Of a DNA stretch of 10,964 bases, positions 6,069 through 10,964 are shown in pieces. The stretch is taken from positions 1-10,964 of the forward strand of contig CAZAAT010000069.1 in NCBI GenBank assembly GCA_964483175.1, written 5' to 3'. The DNA comes from JAAYHC01 sp964483175 (GTDB lineage: Bacteria; Bacillota; UBA5301). The position numbers and the translations under genes are program-made. Below the pieces are notes generated by a model. It was not told the DNA's origin. It saw nothing but the letters and a program-made list of their open reading frames with translations, and searched no databases. The stretch's first letter is position 1. Each line of letters opens with the position of its first letter.

Positions 6069-6809
6069 TTAATTGAGTTTATACATGACAACCGGCCCAT
6101 TTTCATCTGCCAAGGAAATGCTATCAAGATGGCCTAATTCTCCACCTTCTTCGCTGATTATCACCAGCAAAAGTTTGAGCTTCTCATGCAAGTCAACCAA
6201 CTCTCCAAAGAAAACTTTGAGACCACCCTTAAAATAACAGGTCAAGAGACCGTCTGCAGAAAGATGCACTTGGCTCAACTCTGCAGGCACTTCGCTATAC
6301 CGAATAGTACTGATCGCCTGTGCAGCTTCAGCAAAATATGGCATTTCAATCTGTTTGCCTTCGTGAATCGGTACCAAGACGGAGGTAGTAAAAACCGGAA
6401 CCCCGTACTTGGATAGCTGTTCAACGGTTTGAATTGGAATGGCCTCCTCGGAGATAAGGGTAAAGCCCTCTCCGGTAGCTAGGGCTGCGATGGGATAATT
6501 TTCATAAATAACAAGCTCTAAGGTATTCGGTAGCTTACGCTTAACCTCAACAGACTTTATCCAGGGGTTCTGCACTAACCTATGCTTGATCTTTCGCGTT
6601 GAAACGGTGAAAATATTACCTAAACGATTGGGATCCACTATTTCGTCCATTAAGCTCTGGGGACAAAAAAATTGACCCTTAACTACAATATCGGTGATGC
6701 GAAAATAGGGTGAAAGGGCAAAGCTCCATAGGCAAACAATCGCCACAATTAAAACAGCAATTACCAGAATGGTCTTGGTTGGTATTTTGGTTACTGTTAC
6801 TTTGTTCAC
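6069..6809 (-). CDS. ftsQ: Cell division protein FtsQ/DivIB
   Basis: FtsQ/DivIB is a bitopic divisome protein that, with FtsL and DivIC/FtsB, links the early ring to septal wall synthesis. The 246 residues show a short basic cytoplasmic tail, one membrane segment (about 12-33) and a POTRA domain (about 36-104) beginning YFRITDIVVKG and ending NTLELVIYENYPIA. An extracellular beta domain follows, with LKVFFGELVDLHEKL (197-211) near its end. The start is GTG at 6809 with GGGGG about ten bases upstream. It follows murA after 53 bases that contain a possible promoter. Unlike B. subtilis, there are no ylxW/ylxX/sbp-type genes between it and ftsA. In Firmicutes the protein is usually called DivIB. 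Confidence 0.93.
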   Translation of the reverse strand: MNKVTVTKIPTKTILVIAVLIVAIVCLWSFALSPYFRITDIVVKGQFFCPQSLMDEIVDPNRLGNIFTVSTRKIKHRLVQNPWIKSVEVKRKLPNTLELVIYENYPIAALATGEGFTLISEEAIPIQTVEQLSKYGVPVFTTSVLVPIHEGKQIEMPYFAEAAQAISTIRYSEVPAELSQVHLSADGLLTCYFKGGLKVFFGELVDLHEKLKLLLVIISEEGGELGHLDSISLADENGPVVMYKLN

Positions 6810-6820
6810 AGGTGAGAAAC

Positions 6821-6857
6821 CCCCTGATAGAATTATAACATGCTATCCCACCAGGGG
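6821..6857 (-). repeat. Interrupted inverted repeat over the ftsQ promoter region
   Basis: CCCCTGATAG (6821-6830) pairs with CTATC (6843-6847) and, after a 5-base bulge CCACC, with AGGGG (6853-6857). The 12-base loop contains the ftsQ TATAAT element. On the minus strand the structure has no T-tract after it, so a terminator for murA is unlikely. Overlap with the -10 box suggests either an operator-like element or chance. Confidence 0.35.
6832..6840 (-). promoter_or_regulatory. Extended -10 promoter element before ftsQ
   Basis: The minus strand reads TGTTATAAT: a perfect TATAAT preceded by the TGn extension typical of sigma-A promoters that tolerate a poor -35. The -35 position at 17-base spacing is TTTCCC (3 of 6 matches). 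Start would fall near 6824, giving a very short leader with the ribosome binding site almost at the 5' end. It could drive ftsQ-ftsA-ftsZ in growing cells. Confidence 0.5.
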
Positions 6858-6862
6858 AAACA

Positions 6863-8128
6863 TTACTCACTAACTCCAGATATTTCCGCACCGATAGCCT
6901 GCAGTTTTCCTACTATATCTTCGTAGCCACGATCTATATGTTCAGCATTTTCCACGATGGTTTGGCCTTTTGCTGCCAAACCGGCCAAAATCAACGCCGA
7001 ACCGGCACGCAGATCAGTTGCTTTAACCGTTGTTCCGTGTAAGGCGGAAACTCCTGTAATTATCGCCAGCCTGCCCTCTGTCTTGATTTGTGCACCCATC
7101 CGCACCAGATCATCAACATGTTTAAGCCTACTGGAAAAGACCGTTTCGTAAACCATGCTGACTCCGGTGGCGAGACACAACAATGGAATCATCTCCGGTA
7201 GCATATCCGTAGGAAACCCCGGATATGGCATGGACCGTAAACCGATCGCCTTACCTCTTTGCATCGCTTTGATTCGAACAGAGTTTGCCCCCTTGGTGAT
7301 TTCAAATCCCATCTCCACCATTTTCGCCAATATAGCTTCAAGATGTTCGATAATTACAGGTTCTACGGTGACTTCTCCACCGGTAATCGCGCCTGCCGCC
7401 AAGTATGTACCGGCTTCAATTCGGTCAGGAATAACCGTGTAATCGGTGCCTCCCAGCGAATTAACCCCGATAATGGTGATTCGATCCGTACCTGCTCCCT
7501 TGACGCGGGCTCCCAAAAGGTTAAGAAAATTTTGCAGCTCGATGATTTCTGGTTCCTTGGCCGCGTTTTGAATGATCGTTTTCCCTGATCCAAGTGAGGC
7601 CGCACACATAATATTCTCCGTCGCTCCCACACTGGGATAGTCCAGCATGATCTCGCCGCCCAGTAATCGGTCACTCTCAAAGATGATCAGCCCGGAATCT
7701 TCACGAATCAGGGCTCCAAGAGCTTCCATCCCCTTGATATGGTAGTCGATTGGCCGCGGACCGATGTTACAACCTCCCGGCTGGGTAACGATGATTCTCC
7801 CTTCTTTGGCTAAAACGGGACCAACAACTAAAACTGAAGCTCTCATCTCGCGAAGAAACTTTTCCGGAGCCTTCGTATTAAGTTGTTTTGGCGGAACCAG
7901 CCTGAGAGTGTGATGATCCAACCAGCTGCAACGCATTCCTAACGCCTTGAGCATCTCCAGCATGATCTCAACATCACTAATCTGCGGGATATTTCGAAGA
8001 GTGACTGGCTGCGTCGCCATTAACGAAGCAGCCAATATCGGTAGGCTGGCATTTTTTGCGCCAGAAATGGTTACTTTTCCTTCTAGCCTCTTGCCACCGT
8101 TTATTACATACGATTTAATTTTCCTCAC
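6863..8128 (-). CDS. murA: UDP-N-acetylglucosamine 1-carboxyvinyltransferase MurA
   Basis: MurA transfers enolpyruvate from PEP to UDP-GlcNAc, the first committed step of peptidoglycan synthesis in the cytosol. The 421-residue length is typical. Visible motifs are ISGAKNASLPILAASLMA (21-38) with substrate-binding K25 and N26, MRASVLVVGP (95-104), and QPGGCNIGPRPIDYH (116-130) with the catalytic, fosfomycin-sensitive Cys120. GFPTDMLPEM carries the catalytic-site Asp. The start is GTG at 8128, five bases after the murB stop. The frame has no other usable start back to the preceding stop codon, and no real ribosome binding site precedes it, so translation may be coupled to murB. Many Firmicutes carry two MurA paralogues, and I cannot tell from here whether another exists. 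Confidence 0.97.
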   Translation of the reverse strand: MRKIKSYVINGGKRLEGKVTISGAKNASLPILAASLMATQPVTLRNIPQISDVEIMLEMLKALGMRCSWLDHHTLRLVPPKQLNTKAPEKFLREMRASVLVVGPVLAKEGRIIVTQPGGCNIGPRPIDYHIKGMEALGALIREDSGLIIFESDRLLGGEIMLDYPSVGATENIMCAASLGSGKTIIQNAAKEPEIIELQNFLNLLGARVKGAGTDRITIIGVNSLGGTDYTVIPDRIEAGTYLAAGAITGGEVTVEPVIIEHLEAILAKMVEMGFEITKGANSVRIKAMQRGKAIGLRSMPYPGFPTDMLPEMIPLLCLATGVSMVYETVFSSRLKHVDDLVRMGAQIKTEGRLAIITGVSALHGTTVKATDLRAGSALILAGLAAKGQTIVENAEHIDRGYEDIVGKLQAIGAEISGVSE

Positions 8129-8133
8129 CCCAT

Positions 8134-9066
8134 TTAGGGAGTGGTAAAACCGATTATCTCAATCTCAGGTTTTAACAATATTCCGGTCTCCCGCTCCACA
8201 ATAGCCTGAACTTCGGAGATTAGTCTATAAATATCGCTTGCGGTTGCATAACCTAAATTCACGATAAAATTGGCATGGATCGGAGATACCTGAGCACCCC
8301 CGATACTCAGTCCCTTAAGCCCAGCCTCATCAATTAATCGAGCAGATTTATGCCCCTCTGGATTGCGAAAAACACTACCAGCGCTGGGCAACCCAAGTGG
8401 TTGGGTATCCTGGCGGCGTTTCAAATACTCTTGCATTTGTTCCTGTATCTCCGCCGAGGAAGCTTCGGCTAATTCAAACTCGGCGGCCACGATCACTTTG
8501 TTGCCTAAATTACTCTGTCGATAACTGAAGGACAGCATCTCTTTTTCTAACTTCACGACATCCTGATCCCCGAGAATCCAGATTCTCCTAACTTTTTCAC
8601 CGATGGTTGAACCCCACGCGCCGGCATTCATGTGGATCGCACCACCAAGTGTCCCAGGAATGCCTGACATAAACTCCAACCCGGACAACCCTTCGTTGGC
8701 CGCCCGCTTAGCCAGTACCGGCAAGGGTATTCCTGCTTCGGCCCAGATAGATTTGGTCGATTCACGCGACCACTTAGCAAACCGAGGACCAAGCCGTAAA
8801 ATAGCCCCTCTAAACCCTTCATCGGAAACCAATAAGTTGGTGCCATTACCGATGACCCGGTATGGAACACCTTCTTCGGAGATCACGGCCAAAGCTCCCT
8901 GCAACTCATCAACGGTAGTGGGTTCAACATAAATATCTGCCGGGCCACCGACTCTAAAAGACGTGTGCATATTCATCGGCTCGCCGACCTTAACCGCTAG
9001 GCCCAAGGTTTCCTCAAGTTTATCTGCGACTGCTAATTTATCAAATTGGTAGTGACGGTTAACCAC
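8134..9066 (-). CDS. murB: UDP-N-acetylenolpyruvoylglucosamine reductase MurB (type II)
   Basis: MurB is the FAD enzyme that reduces the MurA product with NADPH to UDP-MurNAc. The 310-residue protein fits the shorter type II form common in Firmicutes (B. subtilis 303). FAD-binding motifs are VIGNGTNLLVSDEGFRG (71-87) and GIPGTLGGAIHMNAGAWG (135-152). SYRQSNL (181-187) carries an active-site Arg. AGSVFRNP has the catalytic Ser231, and KPEIEIIG carries the late catalytic Glu301. The start is GTG at 9066 with AGGAG nine bases upstream. It is followed at once by murA, pairing the two steps that make UDP-MurNAc. murC, which often sits before murB in related clusters, is not in the 54-base gap to murG. 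Confidence 0.97.
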   Translation of the reverse strand: MVNRHYQFDKLAVADKLEETLGLAVKVGEPMNMHTSFRVGGPADIYVEPTTVDELQGALAVISEEGVPYRVIGNGTNLLVSDEGFRGAILRLGPRFAKWSRESTKSIWAEAGIPLPVLAKRAANEGLSGLEFMSGIPGTLGGAIHMNAGAWGSTIGEKVRRIWILGDQDVVKLEKEMLSFSYRQSNLGNKVIVAAEFELAEASSAEIQEQMQEYLKRRQDTQPLGLPSAGSVFRNPEGHKSARLIDEAGLKGLSIGGAQVSPIHANFIVNLGYATASDIYRLISEVQAIVERETGILLKPEIEIIGFTTP

Positions 9067-9120
9067 GAAACACTACTCCTTCACCAAAATATTATTCAGA
9101 GAAATTCAATGTGTGCTATT

Positions 9121-10260
9121 CTAACTCTTAGCTGCAAGACGAATGATCTCTGTCGCAATTTCTGTTGCTGCCAAGGGTTTGCCAGCTCCCCTACTTGCGT
9201 TAGCCATCGCCTTACGGCATTGTTCATCCCCGGTCAAACTAATAAGTTCAGCCAGTAGTAATTCCGGCGTTAGATTGTTTTCCAAGATCACACGGGCTGC
9301 TCCGATCTTCTCCAATGCCCTGGCGTTGTGCTCCTGATGATTCTCAGCCGCCGTAGGCAATGGGATTAAGATGCTTGGGATTCCCTTCGCTGTAATCTCG
9401 GCTAGCGAAATCGCCCCAGCTCTTGAGACCACGATATCACTGACAGCAAGCGCAGCGGACATCTGGTGAATGTAGGGACGAACTTGCAGATTGCCTAATT
9501 GTATCACCTGTGGTTCAACCTCATTAAATTCAGGTGGTAGTTGGGCACGAATAAGATCAAACTGGTTTTCGCCGGTCTGCCAGAGTATTTGCCAATCGTC
9601 AATCCCTACCAGCCGGGGCCAGAGAGACAAGATCGTGTTATTGATGGCTCTGGACCCCTGGCTAGCCCCGAAAACCAATATGGTAAATTTCTTAGGATCC
9701 AGCCCTAACCGCCGACAACCTTCTTCTCGAGTCGTCTTAAGAATATCGAGTCTAATAGGGTTGCCTAAGTGCTTGACCTTTTCCGGATTTCTCACGAGAG
9801 TATTCAGTTTTTCTTTAGCTATAGCATACCCTACTAAGACCAAATTGGCTTGCTTTACTAATACCCTCGTAGTGGCCCCAGGAAGAGCATTTTGTTCTTG
9901 GATGACAGTTGGAATTTTTCGCAATTGGGCTGCTAAAACCGGAGGGCCACTGACGTAACCACCTGTACCGATAACCACATCAGGTCTAAACTCGGCTATA
10001 ATCTTCGCAGCGCTAAATACAGCTACACCAGCCTTATAAATCGTTCTTAAGGTATCGAAACTTAGTTTGCGTTGAAATGCCTGGATATCGAGGTATTTAA
10101 GCTCAAAACCGTGTTGGGGAATAATCTTTTTTTCAAGCCCGCGTTTGGATCCGATAAAGACAATCTCTGCATTCGAGTCCAACTCTTGCAAGGCTTGGGC
10201 AATAGACAAGGCTGGGTAAATGTGCCCACCTGTGCCCCCACCGGCGAACAGATAGCGCAT
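9121..10260 (-). CDS. murG: MurG, lipid II-forming GlcNAc transferase
   Basis: MurG adds GlcNAc from UDP-GlcNAc to lipid I on the inner face of the membrane, giving lipid II. The 379-residue GT28/GT-B protein has the glycine loop GGGTGGHIYPALSIAQAL (7-24), GTGGYVSGPP (98-107) and QEQNALPG (121-128) in the N-terminal acceptor domain. The donor domain has GASQGSRAIN (198-207), SRAGAISLAEI with E288, and QEHNARALE (309-317). The usual GGS of the third glycine loop is GAS here, a mild variant. The ATG at 10260 has AGGGGG just upstream, and its binding site overlaps the TAG stop of ftsW, which suggests tight co-translation. Confidence 0.97.
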   Translation of the reverse strand: MRYLFAGGGTGGHIYPALSIAQALQELDSNAEIVFIGSKRGLEKKIIPQHGFELKYLDIQAFQRKLSFDTLRTIYKAGVAVFSAAKIIAEFRPDVVIGTGGYVSGPPVLAAQLRKIPTVIQEQNALPGATTRVLVKQANLVLVGYAIAKEKLNTLVRNPEKVKHLGNPIRLDILKTTREEGCRRLGLDPKKFTILVFGASQGSRAINNTILSLWPRLVGIDDWQILWQTGENQFDLIRAQLPPEFNEVEPQVIQLGNLQVRPYIHQMSAALAVSDIVVSRAGAISLAEITAKGIPSILIPLPTAAENHQEHNARALEKIGAARVILENNLTPELLLAELISLTGDEQCRKAMANASRGAGKPLAATEIATEIIRLAAKS

Positions 10261-10270
10261 GAGATCCCCC

Positions 10271-10964
10271 CTACCGAGCTGAATTTGCTGAAATATTCAG
10301 TAGTACTCCAATTGAGGCCAGAGTGATTGCCAACGATGAACCACCGTAAGATATTAGCGGAAGGGTAATCCCGGTGATTGGCATTGCACCGGAGATTACT
10401 CCAATATTGATGATCGCCTGAAAGACCACCATTGAGGTAATACCGGTTGCCAATAAAGCGCCTAACCGGTCCGGAGCCTTAAGCGCAATCCGATAACCTC
10501 GCCACGCAAATAATATAAACAAGCCTAAAACCGTTAATGTGCCTAGGAGGCCAAGTTCTTCACCGAGAATTGCAAAGACAAAGTCGGTATGATTAGCCGG
10601 TAGATATGAGAATTTCTGGCGACTCTGCCCCAGCCCCAAACCAAAAAACCCACCAGAACCAAGGGCCAAGAGCGACTGAATGGTCTGATAACCGCTATCT
10701 GTCGGATCTGCCCACGGATTGAGAAAAGCAGTAATCCTTCTAAGCCGATATGGTTCAAACCATGCCAATAGAAAGGCCGCCGGGGCTCCTAAGGCAAGCA
10801 AACTAGCCAGATATCCTGTACGAACACCAGCTACGAATAACATGATGATCCAAATCCCAGAGATCGTAATGAACGAACCAAAGTCCGGTTGAAGCATAAT
10901 CAACACATCAATCAGGCCAATCCAGAACAAGGGTATTAAAAACCCTTTTTTAAAGGTCAAGACG
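10271..10964 (-). CDS. ftsW: SEDS-family peptidoglycan glycosyltransferase FtsW/SpoVE (5' end outside the window)
   Basis: SEDS proteins polymerise glycan strands from lipid II with a partner class B penicillin-binding protein. About 231 C-terminal residues are visible; the N-terminal third or more lies beyond the right edge. Motifs are LQPDFGSF, the FLNPWADPTDSGYQTIQS loop, LPANHTDFVFAILGEE with the catalytic-site Asp aligned to E. coli FtsW D297, and the C-terminal LPLISYGGSSL. Several hydrophobic membrane segments separate them. There is no true start in view: the TTG at 10960 is an internal Leu codon, since the frame stays open to the edge. NPWADP and the position before murG fit FtsW or its sporulation relative SpoVE rather than RodA. 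Sequence alone does not separate FtsW from SpoVE. Confidence 0.93.
   Translation of the reverse strand, partial: VLTFKKGFLIPLFWIGLIDVLIMLQPDFGSFITISGIWIIMLFVAGVRTGYLASLLALGAPAAFLLAWFEPYRLRRITAFLNPWADPTDSGYQTIQSLLALGSGGFFGLGLGQSRQKFSYLPANHTDFVFAILGEELGLLGTLTVLGLFILFAWRGYRIALKAPDRLGALLATGITSMVVFQAIINIGVISGAMPITGITLPLISYGGSSLAITLASIGVLLNISANSAR

Noticed and set aside
6821..6857. Inverted repeat after murA as an intrinsic terminator
   Set aside because: The stem has a 5-base bulge and a 12-base loop, and the minus-strand sequence after it is GGTTTCTC rather than a T-tract.
7363..7680. Minus-strand 105-codon open frame inside murA
   Set aside because: It is an out-of-frame overlap with intact murA and has no independent support.
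9067..9120. Possible promoter before murB (TTGAAT and TAATAT on the minus strand)
   Set aside because: The two elements are only 9 bases apart and the -10 matches 4 of 6; no -35 exists at normal spacing.
9491..9958. 155-codon plus-strand open frame opposite murG
   Set aside because: It lies wholly opposite a well-conserved gene, shows no recognisable motif, and is a shadow frame; the same applies to the other plus-strand open frames.
10271..10960. TTG at 10960 as the start of a short protein
   Set aside because: The frame stays open to the window edge and the sequence begins inside a SEDS-family domain, so this codon is an internal Leu of FtsW/SpoVE.

Overview
The window is a continuous stretch of minus-strand genes from an endospore-forming Firmicute, most likely a member of the Clostridia (Peptococcaceae/Syntrophomonadales-like; this is a guess from gene content, order and a mid-range GC content judged by eye). 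It is the 3' half of the division and cell-wall (dcw) cluster, running without a break into the spoIIG sporulation locus. I see no plus-strand gene, no RNA gene, no mobile element and no CRISPR array. Every gap between genes is about 100 bases or less.

In transcription order (right to left) the genes are ftsW/spoVE (its 5' end lies outside the window), murG, murB, murA, ftsQ (divIB), ftsA, ftsZ, a terminator, spoIIGA, sigE, a terminator, an L,D-transpeptidase gene, and sigG (its last ~18 codons lie outside the window). The first block makes and polymerises lipid II precursors and builds the Z-ring. The second block makes the membrane protease SpoIIGA, its substrate pro-sigma-E, and the late forespore sigma factor sigma-G.

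The regulatory gaps are the most informative part. Before ftsA there is a near-perfect sigma-H-type promoter (AAAGGAAAT, 11 bases, GACGAATTG). This matches the established logic in Bacillus subtilis, where sigma-H boosts ftsAZ at the onset of sporulation. Before ftsQ there is a TGTTATAAT extended -10 element, which could be a vegetative promoter. Before sigG there is a consensus sigma-F-type promoter (GTATA, 15 bases, GGCCATACT). A CCTCCG segment between its -35 and -10 elements can pair with the sigG ribosome binding site. Only read-through transcripts would carry that segment, so they could be translationally masked while the sigma-F transcript is not.

The most unusual gene-content feature is the membrane-anchored L,D-transpeptidase, with two peptidoglycan-binding domains, sitting between sigE and sigG, which are adjacent in B. 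subtilis. A strong intrinsic terminator separates it from sigE. murC is not between murG and murB, and no sbp/ylx-type genes lie between ftsQ and ftsA. I found no wholly unknown system. The novelty here lies in regulation and in the inserted cell-wall gene.
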